52,488 nucleotides of DNA from Sphingobium terrigena (GCF_003591655.1 NZ_QVRA01000027.1:1-52488), one strand, 5' to 3'. Shown: positions 1 through 8,761, counted from the stretch's first letter. Notes: generated by a model from the letters alone, not told the origin. Numbers and translations are program-made.

Positions 1-49
1 ACGGACGGACCCGCTCCCACTGCTCGTCGCTTAATCCGTGTCGATCCAA
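1..49 (-). CDS. IS5-family transposase, N-terminal fragment running off the window edge
   Basis: Read on the minus strand from a TTG at 49, the only 16 visible codons give MDRHGLSDEQWERVRP. The LSDEQWERVRP part matches the opening of the N-terminal domain of IS5-type transposases. A GAAGGGA ribosome site lies just upstream of the TTG. The rest of the gene is outside the window. The probable IS terminus lies near 95-105, so the gene starting at 108 abuts the insertion. The fragment is short, so the family call rests on one motif. Confidence 0.5.
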   Translation of the reverse strand, partial: MDRHGLSDEQWERVRP

Positions 50-107
50 GATGGCGCTCCCTTCGCCAGTCTTGAATCCGATCTGCGCGGAAAAGGGAAT
101 CCCCTAA

Positions 108-656
108 TTGTCCACAGGCCTTAATCCAGCCGGGAATGAAGGGGACGGGCTCAGATCGAACCGGACCGAAGTCCGCAATCCTGTCCTGGCCCTTCCAACT
201 GCCCGTATCCTCGCCGCTATCGATCCCGATACACGGACAGTCCTTGCATGGCTGCTTCGTGATCTTCAGCAGGACGCACGGTCGAAATCCCGGCAAAGCT
301 GGGATCGGCGCAAGGCGTTCACGGCTGCTTACTGGGCAGCGGTTGCGACTTATGCGGGCCACATCCGGCGCGCCCTTGGCGGAGCAGGCAGCGATCGCGT
401 CAGGATGTTGCTGCTGGTGCGCCAGCCGGGATTTCCGGATGTTCCGGCACACGATTGGGCCGACGCCTCGCGCTGCTATTGCGACCGGCGCGATCGCTAT
501 GGTCTGGGCGTCAGCGAATTCCCCGAGGGCGAACTCGCCATCGGCGACAGGGTTATCGCCCGGATCAGCTATAATGGCCGGATCTGGCTGGCGGGACCGT
601 GGCACCCTGGCGACAAGCCGCTCTACGACAATTGGAGCGCGGCATCCGCCCCATGA
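108..656 (+). CDS. Hypothetical protein, possibly 5'-truncated by the adjacent IS
   Basis: About 182 residues, opened only by a TTG at 108 that sits a few bases after the presumed IS5-type terminus. No in-frame ATG is found until deep in the protein, so the natural start may have been removed by the insertion. The protein looks coding: a helical middle (around residues 35-95) rich in Ala, Arg and Leu, then a mixed C-terminus with several Trp, Tyr and Cys. An overlapping ORF in another frame (136-666) has low-complexity Ser/Arg/Ala composition and was discarded. I do not recognise a family. It belongs to the accessory block of the mobile element. Confidence 0.45.
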   Translation: MSTGLNPAGNEGDGLRSNRTEVRNPVLALPTARILAAIDPDTRTVLAWLLRDLQQDARSKSRQSWDRRKAFTAAYWAAVATYAGHIRRALGGAGSDRVRMLLLVRQPGFPDVPAHDWADASRCYCDRRDRYGLGVSEFPEGELAIGDRVIARISYNGRIWLAGPWHPGDKPLYDNWSAASAP

Positions 657-764
657 TCCCGGCTAACCAGCGCTCCAGCCTCTAGCTATCCGGCACCGCG
701 TTGGGCCCGCGCCCGTCACAGGGTGGGATCTCTCAGGGACATGGCCGCAAAAGGAGAGGGGGAA

Positions 765-809
765 TTGGTGAGGAAGCCGGGCGGCAGAATGCCGCCATCC
801 CCTCACCAA
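765..809 (+). promoter_or_regulatory. Nested hairpin in the leader of the gene at 824
   Basis: TTGGTGAGG (765-773) pairs exactly with CCTCACCAA (801-809), and inside it GGCGGC (780-785) pairs with GCCGCC (791-796). No T-tract follows, so it is not a canonical terminator. The outer right arm ends just before the AGGAG ribosome site (811-815) of the gene at 824, so folding could affect its translation. A purine-rich run lies at 750-762. Function is inferred. Confidence 0.4.
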
Positions 810-823
810 CAGGAGATTCTCCG

Positions 824-1285
824 ATGGACATCATCGCTTCACGGACGCGTATAACCGGGTCGACTCCTCGCTATTCCTATCGCGCGCTGGTCCTGTTGGA
901 CGAGATCGATCCCGCGCGCCGGCATCGTGTCGCCATCCTGCATGTCCAGACCCCGGCCGTCCGTCTGCCCTGTACCCGGATCGCCGACACGATCGCGCCT
1001 GATCGCTGGTTCGAGCGGAACCTTGCCGTCCCCTGCGGTCTTGCCGCCCGGCTCAATCTCGTCGGCAGGCGCGTCGAAGCCATAATCCTGCAATCTATCT
1101 TCCCCGAGATGGTGACCCACTTGGCACCGCTCGCGCTTCTGCTCGACCACGATCCGGGAAGTGCCGTTCATCGGATCGCTACCATCGACCTCAATGCCGC
1201 CTTCGATGCCATCGCTCCCCGTCTCGACATGCTGATGGCCGCCGATCTCGGTCTCTACCAGGGCGCCAACCGCCATGCCGCCTGA
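824..1285 (+). CDS. Conserved hypothetical protein of the mobile-element accessory block
   Basis: 153 residues, starting at the ATG at 824 with AGGAG eight bases upstream; the open frame extends further up to 701 but without a ribosome site. Composition is ordinary globular: a beta-rich first half (around 18-60) and a helical second half (95-150). There is no signal peptide or membrane segment. Its stop overlaps the start of the next gene by 11 bases (1275-1285), implying translational coupling with the DUF5983 protein. I cannot assign a function. Confidence 0.6.
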   Translation: MDIIASRTRITGSTPRYSYRALVLLDEIDPARRHRVAILHVQTPAVRLPCTRIADTIAPDRWFERNLAVPCGLAARLNLVGRRVEAIILQSIFPEMVTHLAPLALLLDHDPGSAVHRIATIDLNAAFDAIAPRLDMLMAADLGLYQGANRHAA

Positions 1286-2381
1286 CACGGGAACTCTATC
1301 CACGAACCATTACACGCTATCCCATCTCGAAGCGGCTGCTTGTTTGTGGGACGCGGTCCTTGAGTTGCGCGACCGGCCCGATGCCGAACCGCGCGCGATC
1401 GAACGAGCACTGGCGATCCGCAAATCCTTCGACACCCTGGGGGCCGCCGCGCTTCGCCTCATCGTCGTGGGCTGGACCGATGCGGTCGATGCGGCCTGGT
1501 ACAGGGAGCAGGAAAGCCGACCGTTCTCCTTCGACTGGGGCTTCGTTCCACAGTGGCTATCGGAGAAGATCGACTGGTCGGATCCGCGCCAGCCTGTCAT
1601 CCGGATGCATCACCCTTCCCAGCATATCCGCGAAGGAGAGAGCGGTGTCGTTCACGAGGGATCACGCGCGCAGCCCCCTGTTTCCGATCCTTGGCACGAC
1701 CATCGCGCGCTCTTGGCACGCGCCCGCGCTGCGCTGGAAAAGCCGGCCGACCTCACTGTCGACAACTGCGATGCCCTGATCAAGGACATCGGCCATGCCG
1801 AGAAGCGGCTGTCGGCCTCTCCCTTGCTCTGGCCGATCGATGTCCACGTCGCGGTCATCGAACACCGGCACGGCACGAACCTGCATGTCGCTCTCGATGC
1901 AAATGCGCTTGATACACAAGTCGCTGCCTATTGCCGTGAATGGTGGAGGGAGATCGGCGACGACGGGGATCCGCACAGTCTTTCAGACAGGGATATCATC
2001 GAGACCTATTTCGACGATCATCCCCATGAGAGCTGTTCCATCGATCGCGTCATGTTGGAACCGCCGATAATCCCCGATCGCATCCCGGAACACCCCGAGA
2101 CCGGAACCTATTGTGTCCTGTCGACCGCGCATCTGACCTTTCAGACCGCCGACCGCCTCGACAAATGGGCGTCCTGGCCGCCAAGCGAGCGTCCGATCGA
2201 TATCGCCGCCTCGGTTTATGGCTGGTTCGTGCCGACGCGCGAGCTGGCCGACGATCGCCGCGCGCAATTGCCGGAGGATCTGCTCAGCCTGATCGCATTC
2301 GGCCGGGATCGGGGCTTTCGTTTCGTGCTGCTCGATTGTGACGCATGCAGTGTCGATGACCTGCCGGTCCATGACTGGTAG
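1275..2381 (+). CDS. DUF5983-containing hypothetical protein
   Basis: 368 residues. The N-terminal half is helical with no recognised motif. A central segment (about 190-225, LHVALDANALDTQVAAYCREWW) is of a type common in plasmid-borne accessory proteins. The last about 100 residues, with STAHLTFQTADRLDKWA, the GWFVPTRE segment and a C-terminal FRFVLLDCDA, resemble the DUF5983 family found on alphaproteobacterial plasmids and integrative elements. The start overlaps the preceding gene by 11 bases. No enzymatic motif is evident. The role is unknown; the family is usually seen among antirestriction and accessory genes, which fits this context. Confidence 0.65.
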   Translation: MPPDTGTLSTNHYTLSHLEAAACLWDAVLELRDRPDAEPRAIERALAIRKSFDTLGAAALRLIVVGWTDAVDAAWYREQESRPFSFDWGFVPQWLSEKIDWSDPRQPVIRMHHPSQHIREGESGVVHEGSRAQPPVSDPWHDHRALLARARAALEKPADLTVDNCDALIKDIGHAEKRLSASPLLWPIDVHVAVIEHRHGTNLHVALDANALDTQVAAYCREWWREIGDDGDPHSLSDRDIIETYFDDHPHESCSIDRVMLEPPIIPDRIPEHPETGTYCVLSTAHLTFQTADRLDKWASWPPSERPIDIAASVYGWFVPTRELADDRRAQLPEDLLSLIAFGRDRGFRFVLLDCDACSVDDLPVHDW

Positions 2382-2426
2382 AGCATAGGATACCCGTTTC
2401 TGCGCCGCGCCATGGGCACCGTGCCG

Positions 2427-3818
2427 TTAGAAAGGAATCTGGCTCCAGAAGCCCACCTTCCTTCCGTGGCTCTTGCGCAGTTGATCGACCCAGTCGGCAT
2501 GGCGCACGATCTCCGCTGTGCCATCTATGCGGTCAGCAAGTTTGCCCGCGGCCACGAAATCCCGCACGGCATAAGGATAATATTTTGAAGCGCCCCGATC
2601 GAGGACGCCAGTGACCAGTCGGCGGTAGAGAAGGGCGGCACCGACCGGATCGCTCGACGCCAAGGTTTCGGCGCAGGGCCGCAGGACGTCATATGCCCGC
2701 CCATCCAGCCGATCGATCCGATCCCGGATCAGCTTGCCGGCTCGTTGCAGATCCGGCCACTCCACGAGAAAGGCGAGCGCGCTGATGCCCGCTTCGAACG
2801 CCATTGCTTGGTTGAGCGCCTGCTGCTCCGCGTCCAGATCCTCGAAATCGGGCAGGTACTTAAGCCAGTCGCGCAGCGCTGTGCCATCAAGCCAGCGATC
2901 GAAAATCGCCTTGCGCTGCGCCTGCGCGTCTTCCCTGCGGCCCAGGGCCATGAAAGCTCGCAGCTTGAGGTCGGCAAGCTCACGCTCGATATGCCCGCGC
3001 TCGGTAGGTGCGTCGATCCAGCCGAGTGCTTCCTCGACGCGTCCATGCGCGATCAGCCGCTCAGCGACCTTCGCGTTGAGCAACGCATTCCGCCGCTCAG
3101 GATCGACTGTGGCGATATAGGCATCGACATCGTCATCGAGGTCGGCGAGTTTTGGCAGCAGCCAGCCGGCCTTATAGTCGAAGCTGCGCCGTTCCGTCCC
3201 TGCTAGCGATGCCTGACGCTCCAATAGCATGTGCCGCAATGCCGCCCGGCCCTCCTTGCCCAGCGCAGGGGAGGCGGCCTCGGGCAACGCATCGAACACG
3301 CCGTAGCCGTCGCTCTCGATCAGCCCGAGAATGACAGCAGCAAGGATTTGTGGTTCCGGCGCTCCAGGGCGGCACCAGAGTTTCCCCAGATCTTCACCGC
3401 CCTGCCGAAACACATCGCCGAGCGCACCGCTGCTGTCATCCGCGCGTTCGAACACCGGCTCGGCGAGGCTGAGAAACAGGCGCATCAACTCGACCGCCTC
3501 CACCGGCGAGGCTTCAGCAAGCGGCCCTGTTATGCTGGCGCGCAACTGGTCGAGTTCCTGGGCGAGCGGCCGCACCTTGTCCCATTCGATGAAACTGCGC
3601 GACCGGCGGATGGCCTTAAGGCGCTTCCCGATCTCATGTGCCAGCGCGCCGCTGTCGTCCTTTGCTGCCATCTCCATGCGCGCGGCACGCGCAAAGATCG
3701 GATCGGCCTCGGCCTGGTTCAGCACCAGCCGCGCCAGCCGGGCCGCACCCAGGCTTTCTAGATTTTCGAGCGTCAGTTTGGTCGAACTGCGCGAGGCCTT
3801 CCCTTTTCCTGCCATCAA
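2427..3818 (-). CDS. DUF6880 family helical-repeat protein
   Basis: 463 residues, almost entirely alpha-helical, with repeated pairs of helices resembling TPR or HEAT-like solenoids (roughly 200-440, including the segments GRVEEALGWIDAP and GRREDAQAQRKAIFDRWLDG). This is the layout of DUF6880 proteins, often linked to SWIM zinc-finger proteins; no SWIM domain is visible here. The start overlaps the stop of a small upstream gene (3815-3818, ATGA), so the two are coupled on the minus strand, convergent with the gene ending at 2381. Function is unknown; protein-protein interaction is likely from the repeat architecture. Confidence 0.65.
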   Translation of the reverse strand: MMAGKGKASRSSTKLTLENLESLGAARLARLVLNQAEADPIFARAARMEMAAKDDSGALAHEIGKRLKAIRRSRSFIEWDKVRPLAQELDQLRASITGPLAEASPVEAVELMRLFLSLAEPVFERADDSSGALGDVFRQGGEDLGKLWCRPGAPEPQILAAVILGLIESDGYGVFDALPEAASPALGKEGRAALRHMLLERQASLAGTERRSFDYKAGWLLPKLADLDDDVDAYIATVDPERRNALLNAKVAERLIAHGRVEEALGWIDAPTERGHIERELADLKLRAFMALGRREDAQAQRKAIFDRWLDGTALRDWLKYLPDFEDLDAEQQALNQAMAFEAGISALAFLVEWPDLQRAGKLIRDRIDRLDGRAYDVLRPCAETLASSDPVGAALLYRRLVTGVLDRGASKYYPYAVRDFVAAGKLADRIDGTAEIVRHADWVDQLRKSHGRKVGFWSQIPF

Positions 3819-3991
3819 CCGTCGTCTCTCCCCGCCGCGCGCTCGACGGCGATCAGCGGCAACAGCATTGCGTGCAGCGAGTCTTCCGCACGCGCCCGGC
3901 GTGAAGCGTCTGTGGAAGCGAGATCGCGGCGTATCCAGTCAGGCAAGCGGCGAAGCAATTGGGTCAGTTTCGAATCCGTGGAAGCAGTCAT
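3815..3991 (-). CDS. Small hypothetical protein coupled to the DUF6880 gene
   Basis: 58 residues, from ATG at 3991 with an AAAGAGA-type ribosome site upstream, ending in an ATGA overlap with the DUF6880 gene. The product (MTASTDSKLTQLLRRLPDWI at the N-terminus) is helical and amphipathic. A much longer open frame continuing upstream on this strand (to 5233) is antisense to the HerA-like gene and is a shadow; only this terminal part looks like a gene. A partner role for the DUF6880 protein is inferred from coupling only. Confidence 0.5.
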   Translation of the reverse strand: MTASTDSKLTQLLRRLPDWIRRDLASTDASRRARAEDSLHAMLLPLIAVERAAGRDDG

Positions 3992-4186
3992 GCCCGTCTC
4001 TTTGCCGCAACGACATGCGTGTGAAAACCGGAACGTAAATCTGTCCGCCATGCAGTCCGACCGGAGGGAAGGGGGTGAATGGAAGCGAGGGCCCAGTCGG
4101 ACAGCCCGGAAGGAGATCATCATGATGCTTCCCGCCACACTCAACATGAACTGCCGTCTTGGGCGGCGGGCGAAGGAGCACGCCCG

Positions 4187-5389
4187 ATGAACATCGCTAC
4201 CAGCAATTTCACGCGCGACGCCCGCGTCCCGCTCGGCCATTGCTCGACGGGCCAACTCGAACTCGACCTTGGCAAGCTCATGTCCGGGCGCTGCCTGATC
4301 CAGGGATCGTCCGGCGCCGGTAAGAGCCAGACGCTGCGCCGGATCGTCGAGGAAGCCTTCGATTATCTGACCACGATTATCATCGATCCGGAAGGCGAGT
4401 TCGCCAACCTTGCGGCTCATATCGGTGCCATAACGGTGATTGCTCGCGACTATGCCAATGATGGGCTGACCGCATTGGCGCTTCGGACCCGCCAGCACCG
4501 TATCGCGCTGCATCTCGATCTCACCGATCTCGAACCCGATCATCGCATCGAGAAGTCCGCCGCCTTTTTCGCCGGCCTGCTTTCGGCGCCGCGCGAGCAT
4601 TGGGGCAATACGGTGCTGGTCTGCATCGACGAGGCGCATCTGCTCGCGCCGCATATGGCCGCCTCGGCGCGCGATGCCGAAACTCGCCGCCTCGGCGTCG
4701 CCACGCTCACCGACATGTGCGCGCGCGGCCGCAAACGCGGGATCGGCACGATCGTCGCCACCCAGCGATTGGCCAAACTCGCCAGTTCCGTCGTCTCCGA
4801 ACTGCACAACCATCTGATCGGGCTGAATGTCTTCGACCGTGATGTCGCGCGGGCCGCCGATCTGCTCGGCTTCGGGAGCGACCAGGCTGCGCTGCTGCGC
4901 CAGCTTCCACCCGGCGAGTTTTTCGCCTTCGGGCCTGCGCTGGCGGCAACACCTGTGCTGGCAAAAATCGATCCCACTATCACCCCGCATATCGGGCGAA
5001 CGCCCGACCTGGTCGCCGCTGCCGATCTCGATCCCGACGAAAGCCGCAGCCTGCTTGACCTCGATGCCTTGCGCGAGGTGGCGCCGGCACGAACGAGCGC
5101 GATAGCGATGCGCGGCCAGCGTGCGCTCGACGCCTTTCTCCTCGATCCGGCCGCGCCTGCCGCCGCACGGATCATTGGCGCACTTGGTAACATAGCGCCC
5201 AACGCCACCACGGCCGACGATCTTGCCCGCCATCTGGCGCTGTCGGCCAACGACATCGACGCTGGGCTTGACCTGCTTGCTGCGATCGGCGCCTCCGACA
5301 CAATGCCGCGCGGGGATACGCGGATCGCGCGTCTGTCAGCACGGCTGCGGCTGCGTGTCGTCGACACGCCCGTTGTTGGCCTTGTGTGA
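4187..5389 (+). CDS. HerA-like (DUF87) ATP-binding protein
   Basis: 400 residues from the ATG at 4187; an upstream extension to 4079 has poor composition. A Walker A motif GSSGAGKSQ lies near residues 39-47, a Walker B with VCIDEAHLL near 145-153, and ATQRLAKL (near 188) resembles the sensor segment of HerA/FtsK-type DNA-translocating ATPases. The C-terminal quarter is a predicted helical or winged-helix region. In archaea and in phage-defence systems HerA proteins work as hexameric translocases with a nuclease partner; no NurA or SIR2 partner is adjacent. The next gene starts within 13 bases, so they probably share a transcript. Confidence 0.75.
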   Translation: MNIATSNFTRDARVPLGHCSTGQLELDLGKLMSGRCLIQGSSGAGKSQTLRRIVEEAFDYLTTIIIDPEGEFANLAAHIGAITVIARDYANDGLTALALRTRQHRIALHLDLTDLEPDHRIEKSAAFFAGLLSAPREHWGNTVLVCIDEAHLLAPHMAASARDAETRRLGVATLTDMCARGRKRGIGTIVATQRLAKLASSVVSELHNHLIGLNVFDRDVARAADLLGFGSDQAALLRQLPPGEFFAFGPALAATPVLAKIDPTITPHIGRTPDLVAAADLDPDESRSLLDLDALREVAPARTSAIAMRGQRALDAFLLDPAAPAAARIIGALGNIAPNATTADDLARHLALSANDIDAGLDLLAAIGASDTMPRGDTRIARLSARLRLRVVDTPVVGLV

Positions 5390-5401
5390 ATGGAGATCGC
5401 C

Positions 5402-6700
5402 ATGGACCAGCCGTTTTTCGATCTCGACGCGGATATCGTCGAACTCGTTCCCTTCGTACCCCTACCTATGGCGCTCGACACCGCGCCGCTTGCCGAACTG
5501 GCCTTCCGCGCGGACGCATGGCTTCCCGATGAGACAAAGCGATTGCGCGAAGCCTTCGCCGAAGATCGCTCGATCGACGAGATTGCGGCCATGCTTGGCA
5601 GGCCCTGGGCAGGTGTCGCCACGCGTATCCATGATCTTGGCCTGCGCCGTCATTCGCGGCGGTCCTGGACCGATTGGGACGACGAGGAGATGGCACGCTG
5701 CTATGCGCACGAACCGACGGCAACGCTGGCCGCCCGGCTAGGCCGTGGTGTAAGTGCCCTCTATGCCCGCGCACGGCTGCTGGACCTGTCGGAGCCCGGA
5801 TCCCCACCCTATAGTGGATGGGAAGATGCGCAATTGCGCGCCGGCTACGAGAAGGGCGTTCCTGTCGCCCAGGTCGCGAGCCTGATCGGCCGCCCGTTCA
5901 CCGGCATCATTTCCCGCGCATCGACATTGGGCCTGCGCCACGCCTGTCAGCCGGACGACTGGAGCGACGCGGAAATGATCCGTGCGCTCGAACTTGCATC
6001 GACCGGCGCACGCTATGTCGCCATCGCGCAGCTTCTGACGGCCGAAGGCTTTCCAGCCCGCAACGGTCGCAGCCTTGGCCAGCGCCTGCGCAAACTGGGC
6101 TATGGTCGAGGCTGGGGCCGTCCCTGGATTGCTGAGGAAGACGAGCTTCTGCACCATGCCTATACGACAGGCGCAAGCCTGACGCCGCTGCGTGAGCGCT
6201 TAGGACGCAGCCCGCATTCCATTCGCTGGCGTGCGGAAGCGTTGGGTTTGCGTGGTACCCATGTCCATCGGGATGGTTTCCGGCAGGGCCCTGTCTGGAC
6301 GGCCGAGGAAGAAGCCCGGTTGAGAGCGGACTATGGCAAGGTGCCCACACGCGCAATTGCCGAAAACCTGGGTCGCGGTGTGCGCGCCGTCCTGTACCAT
6401 GCCAATCGGATGGGCCTCACGCACGGCTTCATGCGCGCGTTCATCCCCGCGGAGGATAGGGCAATTCGTAATGCCTGGACTTATGGCGTGTCGATGGTCG
6501 ACGTCGCCCAGGCGCTTGGCCGCGATCCTGCCGTCATCGGCAAGCACGCCGCGCGTATCGGCTGCCGGTTCAACGATCCGGCGAGGCCCGCCCGAGGCCC
6601 CAGGACCCGGCGGGCAAAGCGAACGCCTGTGACGCTTGAGAGCCTGCTTGCGCTCGAGCCCGCTGCAGCGGTCGATGCCCATCTTCCGTTCGCCGCCTGA
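5402..6700 (+). CDS. Multi-repeat Myb/SANT-like DNA-binding protein
   Basis: 432 residues if started at the ATG at 5402, chosen because GGAG at 5392-5395 is well spaced; an ATG at 5390 is also possible. The protein is about seven repeats of roughly 50 residues. Each has an acidic W(T/S)xxE/D start (for example PYSGWEDAQLRAGYEKG, GPVWTAEEEARLRADYG) followed by an ALGR-type turn and a helix ending LGL, the pattern of SANT/Myb or GcrA-like three-helix modules. A basic tail (about 395-415, RGPRTRRAKRTP) follows. It probably binds DNA along several turns. It lies directly downstream of the HerA-like ATPase and upstream of the PAPS-reductase-like gene. Confidence 0.6.
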   Translation: MDQPFFDLDADIVELVPFVPLPMALDTAPLAELAFRADAWLPDETKRLREAFAEDRSIDEIAAMLGRPWAGVATRIHDLGLRRHSRRSWTDWDDEEMARCYAHEPTATLAARLGRGVSALYARARLLDLSEPGSPPYSGWEDAQLRAGYEKGVPVAQVASLIGRPFTGIISRASTLGLRHACQPDDWSDAEMIRALELASTGARYVAIAQLLTAEGFPARNGRSLGQRLRKLGYGRGWGRPWIAEEDELLHHAYTTGASLTPLRERLGRSPHSIRWRAEALGLRGTHVHRDGFRQGPVWTAEEEARLRADYGKVPTRAIAENLGRGVRAVLYHANRMGLTHGFMRAFIPAEDRAIRNAWTYGVSMVDVAQALGRDPAVIGKHAARIGCRFNDPARPARGPRTRRAKRTPVTLESLLALEPAAAVDAHLPFAA

Positions 6701-6720
6701 CCCTGTCTCGCATGGAGGCC

Positions 6721-6930
6721 ATGATGCCGCTGCCCGATCTGCCCGCCCGATTGTCGCCTTGTCGTGGCCGTTTATGCTCGTTCGATCACGCCTATAAAAT
6801 CGCCCTGAATCTTCGCGGGGACACGGGCGTCCCCCATTATGTCGTCCGGGGGATCCTGCCCCTGCAGGCCTATCGGGTAACGACAAGGCCGCCGGCCTGG
6901 CCGGACCGCTGGCTGGCGATGGTTGCATGA
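6721..6930 (+). CDS. Small hypothetical protein
   Basis: 69 residues, from the ATG at 6721 with GGAGG a few bases upstream, ending in an ATGA overlap with the PAPS-reductase-like gene. The sequence has a basic, Cys-containing N-terminus and a hydrophobic centre with HYVVRGILPLQAYRV. Translational coupling on both sides suggests a real gene of the same operon. No family is recognised. Confidence 0.5.
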   Translation: MMPLPDLPARLSPCRGRLCSFDHAYKIALNLRGDTGVPHYVVRGILPLQAYRVTTRPPAWPDRWLAMVA

Positions 6931-7907
6931 GCGCGGGCAAGTGTGCGCCCGTCGTCGCGGCATGGGGCGCGGGCACCAACTCCACTGCGATGATCATCGA
7001 ACTTGTCCGCCGCGGCGAAATCCCTGACATGACCTTGCTGGCGGCGATGCCGGAACAGCCACATACCCGCCGGCTCATCCCCGTCTTCCGTCAGTGGATG
7101 GACGATCACGGCGTTTCCAACGAGATCGTCGAATATCAGGCCCGGTTTTTCAAACATTGGCCGCCTTACACTTCGCTGCTCGATGCCTGTTTGACGAATG
7201 GCACCTTACCGTCGATCAGCTTCGGCCAGCATAGCTGCAGTGCCCGTCATAAAATCTCGCCCCAGGATAAATGGGTCAAGGCCTGGCCGCCGGCACAGCA
7301 TGCCTGGGCCAGCGGCCACAAGGTTGTTCGCTTGATCGGCTATGACTGCTCAACGCGTGACAATCAGCGCTACGCCCATCGCGAAGAGCATATCTCGGAC
7401 CTCTATGAGTACAGATATCCGCTTCGAGAGTGGGGTTTCACCCGCGAGGATTGCGAGCGCATCATAGCTGAAGAGGGCTTGCCTCCGTTCCATAAATCTT
7501 CCTGCTTCTTTTGCGGAGCCATGCAGATTTCAGAGGTCCGCGCGCTTCCGCGCGAGGAGTTGCGCCTCATCGTTCTGCTTGAAGCGCGGGCCGCACCGCG
7601 GCTTCGAACCGTCGAAGGTCTATGGCGCAAATCGACGAAAAAGCGTCCCGGATCGATGTCCCCGAGATCGATGCGATCATTGCCAACGCTCCCCTCGATC
7701 TTCTCGAGTTCCAGCGGGCTGCCGCGGCCGTGCCCATCGAACAGCGATCACATATCCAGACATGGATCGAACGCTTCAACGCGGGGCTGGCATATTCTTC
7801 AGATACTGCCAACGATCCGGACGACGTCAGAGATGCAGGTTGATGTTTCGGCCTTCATCTTTGGAGGGCGGGAAAGGGCGCATTCCAATGACATAGACCA
7901 TGCCTGA
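6927..7907 (+). CDS. PAPS reductase-like (N-type ATP pyrophosphatase) protein, probably frameshifted near its 3' end
   Basis: The first about 240 residues form a PP-loop fold: PVVAAWGAGTNSTAMIIEL is a variant ATP-pyrophosphatase loop, followed by the GYDCSTRDNQRY region and the SSCFFCGAMQISEV Cys pair typical of plasmid-borne phosphoadenosine phosphosulfate reductase-like proteins. After EGLWRKSTKKRPGSM (about residue 246) this frame turns into Ser/Arg/Pro-rich nonsense, while the overlapping frame (to 7843) carries a coherent helical C-terminus (VPEIDAIIANAPLDLLEF). A small deletion near 7655-7670 probably shifted the frame. Related folds include DndC of DNA phosphorothioation, but no other dnd gene is present. 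The biochemical role is unknown. Confidence 0.6.
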   Translation: MSAGKCAPVVAAWGAGTNSTAMIIELVRRGEIPDMTLLAAMPEQPHTRRLIPVFRQWMDDHGVSNEIVEYQARFFKHWPPYTSLLDACLTNGTLPSISFGQHSCSARHKISPQDKWVKAWPPAQHAWASGHKVVRLIGYDCSTRDNQRYAHREEHISDLYEYRYPLREWGFTREDCERIIAEEGLPPFHKSSCFFCGAMQISEVRALPREELRLIVLLEARAAPRLRTVEGLWRKSTKKRPGSMSPRSMRSLPTLPSIFSSSSGLPRPCPSNSDHISRHGSNASTRGWHILQILPTIRTTSEMQVDVSAFIFGGRERAHSNDIDHA

Positions 7908-8038
7908 TCCCTGGCCTGATCGGCTTGAAGGCTGTCATTTGTGTTGAATCATTGTATCCGGTAACCTGGCAGCATTCGGACGCGCCGACTGCACTATCTC
8001 GATAGAGGGAACAGGCTGGAACATGGGAATGACCCCCG

Positions 8039-8239
8039 ATGTCTGACGCGCGGCAAGCCAGCCTTTTTCCCGAGGATGATCTGCCGTCTACCCGCCGAGG
8101 TACGTCCGCCCGCCACGCCGGCGAATTTCAAGCAGAACCGGAAAGCCGGCCCGCCTCGATTCAGCTTGTGCTTCGACGCCATGGGAGACTTGGGATCTGG
8201 GTCAAGAGCATGCGGCAAAGGCTTTCCCGCTGGTTATGA
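8039..8239 (+). CDS. Short hypothetical ORF, possibly a degraded gene
   Basis: 66 residues beginning MSDARQASLFPEDDLP, a start style seen in accessory proteins, then a basic, low-information tail. The second half may be out of frame. No strong ribosome site is visible. The surrounding stretch 7908-8254 holds nothing else I can name. Weak call. Confidence 0.3.
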   Translation: MSDARQASLFPEDDLPSTRRGTSARHAGEFQAEPESRPASIQLVLRRHGRLGIWVKSMRQRLSRWL

Positions 8240-8254
8240 GTTGTCCATCCCCCG

Positions 8255-8761
8255 ATGCGTCTTTCTGACGATCTCGCGATAAACCGACATTTTTATGCAC
8301 GGGCTATCGCGACCCTGCCCGATGTGCTGCTGATCGATGTTTCCCCGGCCTTTGCGTCTACCAGCCTGCCACTCGGGCGCTATTATCCCGTAATCCTGGA
8401 GACCATCGAGGAGCGGCAGGAGTTCGAGGTTTTCCTCGAGGCAGATCGACCCGGGCCGATCGTGCCCGATCTGCTCGATCGCAGAGCGTCCGCGCTCACC
8501 ACCATCGATATCGTCTTCGCGCTCTTCGATCCCGCCATTACGGGCTGGCCCTGGCTTCTGCTCTGCCATTGGCCCGCCGATCATGTCGCGCTGGCGGCAG
8601 ATCAGGGCGATATGTTCGCGCGCGGCGCCTACACCATCGAGATATTCCCAGATTCCGCCGCGCGGGCCGCCGCCATCAGCCAGTTGCTCGCGATACTGAG
8701 GACGCACCAGTGTGTGCAGGTGGTTCAGGTCACACCCACAACGCCGGCCGGAACCGCCTGA
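8255..8761 (+). CDS. Conserved hypothetical protein of the accessory block
   Basis: 168 residues starting with MRLSDDLAINRHFYARAIAT. Mixed alpha/beta composition with hydrophobic strands (for example LPDVLLIDVSPAF and WPWLLLCHWPADHVALAAD) and no signal peptide, membrane segment or catalytic motif I recognise. The downstream 325 bases (8762-9086) hold no gene; they are very GC-rich and carry the purine-rich leader of the DUF736 gene. Confidence 0.55.
   Translation: MRLSDDLAINRHFYARAIATLPDVLLIDVSPAFASTSLPLGRYYPVILETIEERQEFEVFLEADRPGPIVPDLLDRRASALTTIDIVFALFDPAITGWPWLLLCHWPADHVALAADQGDMFARGAYTIEIFPDSAARAAAISQLLAILRTHQCVQVVQVTPTTPAGTA

Noticed and set aside
3992..5233. Upstream part of a long minus-strand frame over the HerA-like gene
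   Set aside because: Antisense to a clear ATPase gene; only the last 58 codons (3815-3991) with their own start and ribosome site look real.
6927..7907. DndC of a DNA phosphorothioation system
   Set aside because: Only the general PP-loop fold is shared; no dndA, B, D or E genes are near, and the sequence resembles other plasmid PAPS-reductase-like proteins.
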